A stretch of DNA of 6,977 bases from Planctomycetota bacterium (GCA_030605285.1 JAUWIQ010000102.1:1-6977), one strand, 5' to 3'; positions 1 through 6,506 are shown, counted from the stretch's first letter. Notes: generated by a model not told the origin, from the letters alone. Translations and numbers: made by a program.

Positions 1-126
1 AATCGGGCCATGGACTTCGCTATTCGTCCGTTTTGCCGTATCGACGATCTCCATTGCACTCTGGTCCAAAACCGAATGGTCGTAGGCCTCCATGCGGATG
101 CGAATAATTTCCTGTGCCTTTACCAC
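1..126 (-). CDS. rpsJ: 30S ribosomal protein S10, N-terminal part (runs off left edge)
   Basis: S10 is a component of the 30S ribosomal subunit head and also takes part in transcription antitermination as NusE. The minus strand from 126 down to 1 reads 42 codons without a stop. The product begins [20 protein letters not shown] and continues through [14 protein letters not shown] to SEVHGPI. This aligns along its length with the S10 N-terminus of E. coli (IRIRLKAFDH, EIVETAKRT, VRGPI). About 60 residues of a roughly 103-residue protein lie outside the window. The start is GTG at 126-124, chosen because GGGAG sits at 141-137 with a 10-nt spacing and because the S10 homology begins there. The frame stays open further upstream, but that part has no S10 resemblance. 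The gene would normally head the S10 ribosomal protein cluster, which would continue to the left. Identity is very secure; the exact start is fairly secure. Confidence 0.95.
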   Translation of the reverse strand, partial: MVKAQEIIRIRMEAYDHSVLDQSAMEIVDTAKRTNSEVHGPI

Positions 127-188
127 CGAGATTGGGCTCCCGTAAATTACATTGTGGAATCGAAGAACAGCACCAAGGGCCGGCCTCA

Positions 189-204
189 ACGCGGCGGGCC
201 GCGT
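189..204 (-). promoter_or_regulatory. GC-rich hairpin in the presumed rpsJ leader
   Basis: ACGCGGC (189-195) and GCCGCGT (198-204) are a perfect 7-bp inverted repeat separated by two bases. In RNA this would fold as a 6-bp stem with a 4-nt loop. It lies in the interval that would be the rpsJ 5' UTR, 63 nt before the GTG start. No T-run follows on the minus strand, so it is not an intrinsic terminator. Ribosomal protein operons are often controlled through structured leaders, but assigning that role here is inference. Confidence 0.4.
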
Positions 205-239
205 CAGATTGGCACTGAGGACATTTTGGTAAACCGATG

Positions 240-268
240 ATGTTAAGAGCTTTAGGAAAGTCTGTAAA
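240..268 (-). promoter_or_regulatory. Candidate sigma70-type promoter for rpsJ
   Basis: On the minus strand TTTACA (268-263, five of six against TTGACA) is followed after exactly 17 nt by TAACAT (245-240, four of six against TATAAT). The predicted start point near 233 would give a leader of about 107 nt before the rpsJ GTG, containing the hairpin at 189-204. The spacing is ideal, but the -10 match is only fair and planctomycete promoters are poorly characterised. This is a prediction. Confidence 0.4.
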
Positions 269-410
269 GGGGTTACCCCCGAGCCCGTTGGCAAAAAGTA
301 GACGGATTTATCCCCGGCAGGAGGGTTCCGCGTCGGAGTTGGAATCGACCGCCCCTGAAAAAAAGTTCTCTGGCCGTTAAGCTCCCCTTCGTGGGTGGCC
401 TCTGATCGGC

Positions 411-482
411 CTAATGTCCGCTACGGTGGTCCGCTAATGTGGTCCGCTAATGTGGTCCGCTAATGTGGTCCGCTAATGTGGT
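411..482. repeat. 13-bp tandem direct repeat array
   Basis: Four perfect head-to-tail copies of CCGCTAATGTGGT occupy 431-443, 444-456, 457-469 and 470-482. A fifth copy at 418-430 differs at two positions (CCGCTACGGTGGT). Before it, CTAATGT at 411-417 looks like a further partial copy that has lost GGT. The array ends 35 bp before the Nudix start codon and is non-coding. It could be a simple slippage repeat, a multi-copy protein-binding site, or a dispersed genomic repeat. The sequence does not decide between these. Confidence 0.9.
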
Positions 483-517
483 GGTAGAGCAACGCAAACT
501 ATCAAGGAAATAGGGAT

Positions 518-1129
518 ATGCCCAAGCAACTGGGGGATCTCGTGGACGAGGCGGAATTGGCTGATTTGCGGGCATATTATGGGGAATTCCCCCTCCAGCA
601 TGCCCGTCTGCCAATGGAGGCCGGATCACTCGATTTTTACCGGCGGGCATTCAAAAACCGTCGCGGTGAGATCCTTTTCGCCCTCCGCCGGCCCAGCGGC
701 GAGGTCCTTCTGCATACCAAGCACAATTACCCGCCCGGTGTTTTTCGCATTCCTGGTGGCGGCATCGAATGGGGCGAACCGGTCCGTGCGTCCCTTGTCC
801 GGGAAGTGTTCGAAGAGACCCAGTTAGGTGTCGAAGAGGAGCAGTTTTTGGGTATTTTGACCTATGAATTTCACCCCCGAGACGGCGGGGCTGGCAAGTT
901 GGTGATCCCCTTCGTTTCCTACATTTTTGTCGTTCCGGAAGTCGAGGGGGAGCCAGTTCCCGAGGATGAAAGTGAGGGAATTTCGGCTTTTAAATGGGTG
1001 CCCTTGAAGACGCTTACCCAGGTCGCGGCCGATCTTCGCGCGTTGCCGAGGGACGCGAGGGGAAGTCAGGACTGGGGCCACTTTCGCGGTCTCGGTCACG
1101 ATTTTATTGTGGAAAATACTCCCGAGTAG
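518..1129 (+). CDS. Nudix hydrolase family protein
   Basis: This 203-residue protein belongs to the Nudix family, which hydrolyses nucleoside diphosphates linked to another moiety, using divalent cations held by the Nudix-box glutamates. The box spans residues 81-103: G81, five residues, E87, seven residues, R95-E96-V97, then E99-E100. The catalytic REVFEE core is intact. The usual glycine two residues after EE is Q102 (EETQL instead of EETGL), a tolerated variation in the family. The typical preceding strand (VFRIPGGGIEWGE, 75-87) is present. Residues 1-45 form an N-terminal extension before the domain. The ATG is supported by AAGGA at 504-508 with a 9-nt spacing. The gene is followed after 59 bp by a PAQR-family gene on the same strand, suggesting one transcript. 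It is probably soluble and cytoplasmic, as no signal or membrane segment is seen. The substrate cannot be told from sequence. Confidence 0.93.
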   Translation: MPKQLGDLVDEAELADLRAYYGEFPLQHARLPMEAGSLDFYRRAFKNRRGEILFALRRPSGEVLLHTKHNYPPGVFRIPGGGIEWGEPVRASLVREVFEETQLGVEEEQFLGILTYEFHPRDGGAGKLVIPFVSYIFVVPEVEGEPVPEDESEGISAFKWVPLKTLTQVAADLRALPRDARGSQDWGHFRGLGHDFIVENTPE

Positions 1130-1188
1130 TCCGAAGTTCGGTCGCCTCAACTTGCCAGGGGACCCGACAAAAATAAAGTCTCGCCTCG

Positions 1189-1950
1189 ATGAACGAATTT
1201 GATATCCAATCGCTACCCGGGTTTGCTCAACCCCTGAGCAGTTGGTCGCATCTGAGCGCCTCCGGGGGCTTTGCCCTCTTGGCAATTCCGCTGATGCTCC
1301 GCGCGGTACGAGGCTCCTCGCAGCCGGGCAGCGCGGGTCCATGCGCGCGCGTGGTAGGGGTCGGTGTTTTCTGTGCGTCGGTTGTGACGTTGCTGGCAAT
1401 CAGCGGCGTTTACCATTCGCTGGATTTCAATTCGCCAGGTCGCAGTCTGCTGCTCCTCATCGATTATGCGGCAATCTATATTCTTATTGCCGGCACATTC
1501 ACACCAATCTGCAGCATTTTATTACGTGGCCTTTGGCGGACAGGGACACTTTGTCTGGTCTGGGCCATCGCAATTACCGGGATCACCCTGAAGCTGGTTC
1601 TTTTTACTCAGATGACTTCTTGGGTCGGCACCATGATTTATCTCGGGCTGGGATGCTGTGGGCTTTTTGGTGCCGCGCTCGCCTGGCGACGGTTTGGAGC
1701 GGCCTTTGTGGAGCCGCTTTTGCTGGGTGGAGCCGCCTACATTGCCGGGACGGCAGTCCAGTTGGCCCAGCGGCCCACAATAATTTCCGGAATCCTCGGC
1801 CCGCACGAAATTTTCCACCTCGCGGTCCTGTTGGGTATTTCTTTTCACTGGAAGTTTATTGCCCAATTTGCGGATGGGCACCTGCCGCTCAAGGCGAATC
1901 AACAGTTGGCAGACCGGTTAGTCGAAAAGGATCCGGTTGCAACATCGTAG
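1189..1950 (+). CDS. trhA: Hemolysin III / PAQR-family membrane protein
   Basis: This is an integral membrane protein of the hemolysin III family, the bacterial branch of the PAQR (progestin and adipoQ receptor) group. Its members have about seven transmembrane helices and a conserved metal-binding site. All signature residues are visible: S72-GVY-H76, D92 in a segment reading DYAAIYILIAGTFTP, and H206-EIF-H210 with a further H220 in the last helix. Hydrophobic segments lie near 24-40, 55-74, 87-105, 120-139, 146-165, 173-192 and 207-225. The protein is 253 residues against roughly 210-220 for typical members, with a longer N-terminus and a polar C-terminal tail. The first motif, usually N-x-x-T-H, is degenerate here (SSWSH, with H21). 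No clear Shine-Dalgarno precedes the ATG, which fits translation following the Nudix gene 59 bp upstream. Bacterial members are linked to membrane lipid homeostasis; the older hemolysin name reflects one Bacillus cereus protein. Specific function here is unproven. Confidence 0.92.
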   Translation: MNEFDIQSLPGFAQPLSSWSHLSASGGFALLAIPLMLRAVRGSSQPGSAGPCARVVGVGVFCASVVTLLAISGVYHSLDFNSPGRSLLLLIDYAAIYILIAGTFTPICSILLRGLWRTGTLCLVWAIAITGITLKLVLFTQMTSWVGTMIYLGLGCCGLFGAALAWRRFGAAFVEPLLLGGAAYIAGTAVQLAQRPTIISGILGPHEIFHLAVLLGISFHWKFIAQFADGHLPLKANQQLADRLVEKDPVATS

Positions 1951-2171
1951 CGGGATCCTGCGCGAATCCGCTTGCCACCAGGCTGCGAGGGTGTCGCGCA
2001 CTTGCCGCGAAGTGGTGGGTTGTATCCGTTTGATACTTGTCCTGGCTGGAGTTTTGTTTAGATTTTTCTCTGGGGTGCGGAAATCCTTGGGGCGCAGCGG
2101 GTGCGGCCCCCGCCAAGAAGTAGCTTCGTTTTGTCCATTTTTCACAGGGTCAAGCGGCGGGAGTCGATTCT
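1951..2171. other. Intergenic region upstream of the oxidoreductase
   Basis: This 221-bp stretch has no supported gene. It contains an imperfect GC-rich hairpin right at the end of the PAQR gene (about 1950-1971, GCGGGAT against ATCCGC) without a T-run. It also contains a short inverted repeat, GTATC-CGTTT-GATAC, at 2022-2036. GGGAG at 2159-2163 is the likely ribosome-binding site of the next gene. A promoter for the oxidoreductase probably lies here, but I could not identify a good -35/-10 pair. Confidence 0.5.
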
Positions 2172-3236
2172 ATGGGCATGCACGTGGCGGTGGTTGGTGG
2201 CGGCGACTGGAGCCGGACCCATCTGGCGGCCCTCTCGGAGAGTCCGCATGTGGCGCGGATCACGCTCGTCGCCCGCAATCAGACGAGCCGCGACGCATTG
2301 CAGGGTGAGTTCGTCTCGATCGGTGCCGTCTCTCGTGAACTCGGCCCGGTACTCGAGGACTCGAGCGTCGCCGTGGTCGATATCGTGTTGCCGCACCACC
2401 TCCATTGTGAGGTTGCACATGCCGCCCTGGCGGCTGGCAAGCACGTGCTCTGTGAAAAACCCGCGAGCCTCGCCCTGGAGGACTTCGACCGCTTGCAGGC
2501 CACGGCGTCGTCGGCCGAGCGGCGTTTTCTGGTGGTGATGAACCAGCTCTACAATCCTCTAAATCATCGTATTTGCCAACTGGTGGATGCGGGTGCGCTC
2601 GGCCGTCCCTTTCTGTTGGCTGAGAACAATTACAGCCAGCACGCCGCATCCTACCGCAACCCGAATACGTGGCGGACGCGGGTGGCAACCTGCGGTGGCG
2701 GGGTGTTGATCGATGGCGGCTACCATATGGTCTACAAGCACCTCGCGTGGCTCGCCGCGCACGGTTACCCGACTTGGGTGAGTGCCACGACCGCCCAACT
2801 GGCGATCGATCCAGAGGGGGTGGTCCGGGCAAGCCAGGGCGAGGATTTTGTCTCCTACACTGCGGGCTACGCAGGTCCACTGAGAATCAATGCTTCACAT
2901 GCTTGGACACTCGCTGCCAATCCCACGCAGCCGCAGCTTGGATTCCTTGCGGGCACTGAGGCGACGTTGGAGATCACGCGCGATGCAGCGCATCCCCTGC
3001 TGCTCCATGAAGGCGGCGCTGCCGCCAGCAGTCCTCGTGTTCTCGAAGTGGAGGAGGGTCCCCGCAGCAATCCGGAGACCTTGCGGGAGTGTCTGTTGGA
3101 TTACCTTGCAGCACTCCTCGAGGAGCGGCCGCCCGCATACGGGTCAGAGCAACTCTCCCGTCGGACGTTGCAGTTGATCCTCGCCATCTACCAGTCCTCA
3201 GCGGCGGGTCAACGCGTAGAACTCTCCGCCCCATAA
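2172..3236 (+). CDS. Gfo/Idh/MocA-family NAD(P)-dependent oxidoreductase
   Basis: This 354-residue protein has the layout of the glucose-fructose oxidoreductase / inositol dehydrogenase / MocA family, which oxidises or reduces sugars, inositols and related polyols with NAD(P). The N-terminal Rossmann fold opens with VAVVGGGDWSRTH (5-17), whose last dinucleotide-motif position is Ser rather than Gly. The family EKP motif is E95-K96-P97 in VLCEKPASL. The C-terminal substrate domain carries GGGVLIDGGYH (175-185), giving D181 and H185 of the expected D-x-G-x-H-x-x-D signature. The final Asp is Tyr (Y188). No signal peptide is apparent, so it is probably cytoplasmic. ATG at 2172 is preferred over ATG at 2178 because GGGAG at 2159-2163 is 8 nt upstream of it. 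The gene stands alone after a 221-bp gap and converges on the minus-strand operon with 16 bp between stops. Family is secure; substrate is unknown. Confidence 0.93.
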   Translation: MGMHVAVVGGGDWSRTHLAALSESPHVARITLVARNQTSRDALQGEFVSIGAVSRELGPVLEDSSVAVVDIVLPHHLHCEVAHAALAAGKHVLCEKPASLALEDFDRLQATASSAERRFLVVMNQLYNPLNHRICQLVDAGALGRPFLLAENNYSQHAASYRNPNTWRTRVATCGGGVLIDGGYHMVYKHLAWLAAHGYPTWVSATTAQLAIDPEGVVRASQGEDFVSYTAGYAGPLRINASHAWTLAANPTQPQLGFLAGTEATLEITRDAAHPLLLHEGGAAASSPRVLEVEEGPRSNPETLRECLLDYLAALLEERPPAYGSEQLSRRTLQLILAIYQSSAAGQRVELSAP

Positions 3237-3252
3237 AACCGAGCTGCCCTGC

Positions 3253-5505
3253 TCAGAGTTTGAAGTTAAACGTCTCACTCCGCAGCCGCCAGATACGATT
3301 CCCCAGGGTTCGCGGGGCGGTCTCAATTTTAGCCTGTCCACGCAGACCAATCCGCAGCAGGTGCTGGGGATCTGCAAGCAAAACGCGGGCCTGATAGGTC
3401 GTACTCATGAGTTGCTCACGGCCGGTCGCATCGGTTTCTGTCATCAGTTCGCCCCCGGCACGTTCGGTGAGACGACGGGGCGGTTCGGTCATCTCGGTGG
3501 TGGCGATCCGTTCAATCTTGGACTCGAATGTAAGATTGGGAAGATGGTTGAGGATGATCTCAACGTGTTGGTCCTCCGCGACAAAATTCCGATCCGACTG
3601 ATCAATTGCCAACACGGCCTCCATGTGACCTTGATCTCCGATCTGGCAAAAAAGTTCACTGGTTTGCAAGCGGGCACCGTGGTTTTTAGGCGCGATCGGT
3701 GTACCCGACCAGGTCGGCAACATCCCTTCGGCGGCCGGTCGCCCCGATTTGAAGGGGGGCGGAAAAATGTAGCCGTCTCGTGGTGCGGTCAGCGTGAGCC
3801 GATCCAAATCCTCCTGTTGTTGCTCAAGGCGTGTACTGGCGCTCTGTTTTCGTTCCTTAGCCGCGAGCAATTCGTTGCCCGCTCGGCGGGCGGAGTCACC
3901 GCGACTCTGGTTTCGTTCGAAATGCAAATTTTTGATTTCTTCTTCGAGGGTGCTCAGTTCGCCTTGCAGGCGGATCGATTCCAATTGCAGGTCCAAGTTG
4001 TTTAGTTCCGCGAGTCGGTCCCCCTTCTGAACGCGATTGCCCGGTTCCACGTACGATTTCACTAGAATGCCCGGCACTTCCACATAGACCCGCGCGGCAT
4101 CGTGGGGTTGGATTTCGAGTGTACAGATCACATGATAGGGCAAGGGCACAAAGAGAATGCCGGCAAGCACAAGGAGGACCACGACCAAGGTCGTGACGAA
4201 GTTTGGAGTTTTCACGCTTTGTAGCCTCCCGGGGACAGAAAGATATTTCCCCAATTTCCAAAGGGGTTGGACTAAAAGACCATAGAGGGCAAATGTGGCA
4301 ATCAGCTGCCCAATGATCTGAAAGCCGGTGTTCTCGAAAACTTTGTAAAGAAAATAGAGGATGCCGAACACAATTAACCAGCGGTAGATGACGGCCGCCA
4401 CGCTGTAGAGTGCGAACAGTGCTTGATTACGCTGAGGTAGAAACGGGTCTTCGGGTTCTTCCAGGCCCAGGCAAAGGGCCCCCAGTTTGCGGCCCAGAAT
4501 GGCACTCGACTTTTGCCGTAAGTTGGGGATTTCCAGGATGTCCGAAAGGATGTAGTAGCCGTCGTAACGGAGCAGCGGATTGCCATTGAACAGGAGTGTG
4601 CTGACTGAACAGACAAACATGATACTCAAAGAGAGTTGATGGATAATCGTACCCGATTCCGTAAACCACCAGATGAAGGTCGCGATCGAGGCAATCACCA
4701 GTTCCACATACATTCCTGCGGCGCCAATGGCGGCTCGATGCCACTTGTTCGGCAGCATCCAGGAATCTGAGACGTTGCAGTAAAGGCAGGGGGTGAGAAC
4801 CAGGATCATGATCCCCATTTCATGGCATTCGCCTCCAAAGTGTTTGCAGGAGAGACCGTGACCGAACTCGTGGAGGACCTTGGTGACCGCGAGCGTGATG
4901 CCAAGCCAGAGCCAGTTCTTGCCCGCAAAAAATGTATGGAAAGAAGGTAGTTTCGCCTGAAACGTCTCCCATTGGACGGTCACCAGCAAAAAGGCACAGA
5001 GAGCTAGGCTCAGACAGAGCAGGACGGTCGTCTGGGAGAAAAACCAGCGGGTTTTCGGGTACAGCCAGTTGAGGATCCGCTCGGGATCAATCCCTTTGAA
5101 GCGGATTGCCAACACGTTCGAGAGGGTCGCCAGCAGCTGTTTGCGATGCCGTTCCTCCTTGCGCTGGATCAGTTGGATTCCCTGGCCGCTGACATCGGCC
5201 ATCAGCAGGCCACTCTGGAAAAGATTTCCAATAAAGCGCGCAATTTCCTCGACCGTTATTTTTCCCGGTGGGAAAAGCGATTCGTAGCGATGTTTGATAT
5301 CGTCCAGGCTGGTCTCGCCGTCGAGCATCTGCAGGATGGCAAATTCCTCTTCCTGGAAGCGAAAATAATTCAATCCCACCGGTTCCTTGACGATCCAGTA
5401 CGGACTGCCATGGTAGCGAAGTTTGCGGCTTGTCAGATCGGGCCGACAACGGATGTTGAGTGGCCGTGAAGAGGCGGAAACCAGGCTATCGGCTAAGGTG
5501 ACCAT
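3253..5505 (-). CDS. PqqD-like / M50 zinc metalloprotease / HlyD-like fusion membrane protein
   Basis: This 750-residue protein has three parts. Residues about 30-110 resemble the PqqD winged helix used as a peptide-recognition element in RiPP systems (VGLNYFRFQ, MLDGETSLDDI, then a final QSGLL). Residues about 155-455 form a polytopic M50, site-2-protease-like domain. It has the zinc motif H212-EFG-H216 and the distal ligand D315 in NPLLRYDGYY (309-318). Membrane segments lie near 157-177, 198-215, 258-280, 288-306, 366-389, 396-415 and 437-456. Four cysteines (C220, C227, C240, C243) follow the zinc motif. Residues about 465-735 form an HlyD-like periplasmic part: a half-lipoyl motif (VPGILVKSYVEPGNRVQKGD, 477-496), a coiled coil (about 505-570), then a second half interrupted near 580-615 by a segment containing WSGTP. 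The gene starts 30 bp after the upstream adaptor with only a weak ribosome-binding site (GGGAA at 5522-5518), suggesting translational coupling. Likely role, by inference: recognition, intramembrane or juxtamembrane cleavage, and hand-over of a peptide for export. Confidence 0.92.
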   Translation of the reverse strand: MVTLADSLVSASSRPLNIRCRPDLTSRKLRYHGSPYWIVKEPVGLNYFRFQEEEFAILQMLDGETSLDDIKHRYESLFPPGKITVEEIARFIGNLFQSGLLMADVSGQGIQLIQRKEERHRKQLLATLSNVLAIRFKGIDPERILNWLYPKTRWFFSQTTVLLCLSLALCAFLLVTVQWETFQAKLPSFHTFFAGKNWLWLGITLAVTKVLHEFGHGLSCKHFGGECHEMGIMILVLTPCLYCNVSDSWMLPNKWHRAAIGAAGMYVELVIASIATFIWWFTESGTIIHQLSLSIMFVCSVSTLLFNGNPLLRYDGYYILSDILEIPNLRQKSSAILGRKLGALCLGLEEPEDPFLPQRNQALFALYSVAAVIYRWLIVFGILYFLYKVFENTGFQIIGQLIATFALYGLLVQPLWKLGKYLSVPGRLQSVKTPNFVTTLVVVLLVLAGILFVPLPYHVICTLEIQPHDAARVYVEVPGILVKSYVEPGNRVQKGDRLAELNNLDLQLESIRLQGELSTLEEEIKNLHFERNQSRGDSARRAGNELLAAKERKQSASTRLEQQQEDLDRLTLTAPRDGYIFPPPFKSGRPAAEGMLPTWSGTPIAPKNHGARLQTSELFCQIGDQGHMEAVLAIDQSDRNFVAEDQHVEIILNHLPNLTFESKIERIATTEMTEPPRRLTERAGGELMTETDATGREQLMSTTYQARVLLADPQHLLRIGLRGQAKIETAPRTLGNRIWRLRSETFNFKL

Positions 5506-5535
5506 CGATCGGCGAAGTTCCCGGACCGGAAGGGG

Positions 5536-6444
5536 TTATGATGGATCAGAGGGGCTGTCCGGAATGCGGAAGGTTGCCGGGAGTCCGGGTCGCAGGACCC
5601 ACTGTCCGTCTTTTTGTAAGTTGGGCACTTCCACCCGGATTCGATACTCACCGCCCGCCTGCACGATAGGACTGATAAACGAGATCGTCCCGTGCGCTTC
5701 GACTTTCCCCACGCCCGTATCGACGCTCGCGATCACCGCCATTCCTTTGCGCACTTCTCCACGGTCTTTATTGACATTCAGGAAACCGTCAATACTCAAG
5801 CGGTCCATTTGCACAAGTCGCAACACGGCATCGCCCGGATTGACCCACTCGCCTTTGTGGATCCGGATTTCCGCAACGACCCCATTGAACGGTGACGTAA
5901 TATTTCGCCGATCGATTTCATCATTGGCAGCGTCAAATTTTGCTTCGTTCGCGCGCACGGTGTGCGCCAGTTCTTTTTGTTCCAATTCCGCCTGCTCGAT
6001 TCCGAGTGTCGAGCGAGAAAACTGCAGTTCCATCTTGCGCATTTCTGTGGCGCCGAAAGCACCTGGACGGAGGGTATTGGCCTCGAGTGCCGCATCGAGT
6101 TCCGCTTTGGATACCTTGGCGTCTTCCTTGGCGTAACGGATCCGGACATCATTGGCTGCCTGCTCCTGGGATTTTTCCAGCTCAATTTCCGCCAGCGACC
6201 GGTTGATTTGGGCCTCGCGATCATCGATGTTGGCCAGCGATTGGCCTTCTTTGACTGCGTATCCTTCATCGACATGGAGTTTTCGAATCACGCCCTGGGC
6301 CTCGGCCGGTACATCCACGTCGTTCAGGGGTGAGACATAGCAGTCGGTAACCACAATTTCGGCAAAGCCAATCTTTGCAACCACCAGCAGGCCGCCGAAA
6401 ACGACAACCACTGAGATAAGCTTTCGGGAGAGGGAAATAGCCAT
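5536..6444 (-). CDS. HlyD-family periplasmic adaptor protein
   Basis: This 302-residue protein is a membrane-fusion (periplasmic adaptor) protein of the HlyD/RND-adaptor type, which bridges inner-membrane transporters to the outer envelope. An N-terminal hydrophobic segment (about 9-28) serves as signal or anchor. The first half-lipoyl motif reads EAQGVIRKLHVDEGYAVKEG (48-67). A long charged helical hairpin (about 75-178) follows. The second half-lipoyl motif is ITSPFNGVVAEIRIHKGEWV (182-201), and then comes a beta-barrel region (about 215-295). The size is normal to slightly short for the family. The ATG is firmly set by AAGGAG (6459-6454 on the minus strand) with 9-nt spacing. It lies 62 bp after the stop of another adaptor and 30 bp before the M50 fusion, so the three are probably one operon. 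C35 is not in a convincing lipobox. The family is clear; the transport partner is presumably the M50 fusion protein but is unproven. Confidence 0.93.
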   Translation of the reverse strand: MAISLSRKLISVVVVFGGLLVVAKIGFAEIVVTDCYVSPLNDVDVPAEAQGVIRKLHVDEGYAVKEGQSLANIDDREAQINRSLAEIELEKSQEQAANDVRIRYAKEDAKVSKAELDAALEANTLRPGAFGATEMRKMELQFSRSTLGIEQAELEQKELAHTVRANEAKFDAANDEIDRRNITSPFNGVVAEIRIHKGEWVNPGDAVLRLVQMDRLSIDGFLNVNKDRGEVRKGMAVIASVDTGVGKVEAHGTISFISPIVQAGGEYRIRVEVPNLQKDGQWVLRPGLPATFRIPDSPSDPS

Positions 6445-6453
6445 CGAACTCTG

Positions 6454-6459
6454 CTCCTT
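6454..6459 (-). promoter_or_regulatory. Strong ribosome-binding site of the 302-aa HlyD adaptor
   Basis: AAGGAG on the minus strand ends 9 nt before the ATG at 6444. It is the best Shine-Dalgarno site in the window and fixes this start. The weak site in front of the next gene stands in contrast. Confidence 0.75.
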
Positions 6460-6506
6460 GCTGGGGACCTAATCGCTGCGACACGGATGCCGATGGTCCC
6501 GCCGTT

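Larger units (their letters stand above)
127..517. other. Divergent intergenic region between rpsJ and the Nudix gene
   Basis: This 391-bp stretch lies between two divergent genes and shows no convincing coding sequence on either strand. From left to right it holds the rpsJ Shine-Dalgarno site (137-141), a GC-rich inverted repeat (189-204), a candidate minus-strand promoter (240-268), a short GGGGT-T-ACCCC palindrome next to the -35 box (269-279), an A-run at 358-365, and a 13-bp tandem array (411-482). The Nudix ribosome-binding site is at 504-508. I found no good plus-strand promoter for the Nudix gene. Confidence 0.75.

Noticed and set aside
146..151. TGTAAT on the minus strand as a -10 box for rpsJ
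   Set aside because: It matches five of six, but a start point 7 nt downstream would fall inside the rpsJ Shine-Dalgarno site, and the only -35 candidate (TTGGTG) is 19 nt away.
10..240. 76-codon plus-strand open frame at the left edge
   Set aside because: It lies opposite rpsJ and its leader. The minus strand reads clear S10 sequence, while this frame shows no recognisable domain.
288..320. TTGGCA followed by TATCCC as a plus-strand promoter for the Nudix gene
   Set aside because: The spacing is only 15 nt and the -10 match is poor.
411..482. The 13-bp array as a CRISPR array
   Set aside because: The repeats are contiguous with no spacers and are far too short.
824..1399. 191-codon minus-strand open frame across the Nudix-PAQR junction
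   Set aside because: It spans the ends of two well-supported plus-strand genes and has no recognisable motif.
1950..1971. Hairpin after the PAQR gene as an intrinsic terminator
   Set aside because: The stem is imperfect with a bulged G and no T-run follows.
1242..2033. 263-codon plus-strand open frame overlapping the PAQR gene
   Set aside because: It is in another frame of the same strand. The PAQR frame has seven hydrophobic segments and all family motifs, while this one has Arg/Pro/Cys-rich low-quality sequence.
2022..2036. GTATC-CGTTT-GATAC as an operator
   Set aside because: Five-base arms are easily found by chance, and no matching promoter was identified around it.
3361..4005. 214-codon plus-strand open frame antisense to the M50 fusion
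   Set aside because: It mirrors a strongly supported coding sequence on the other strand and has no recognisable domain of its own.
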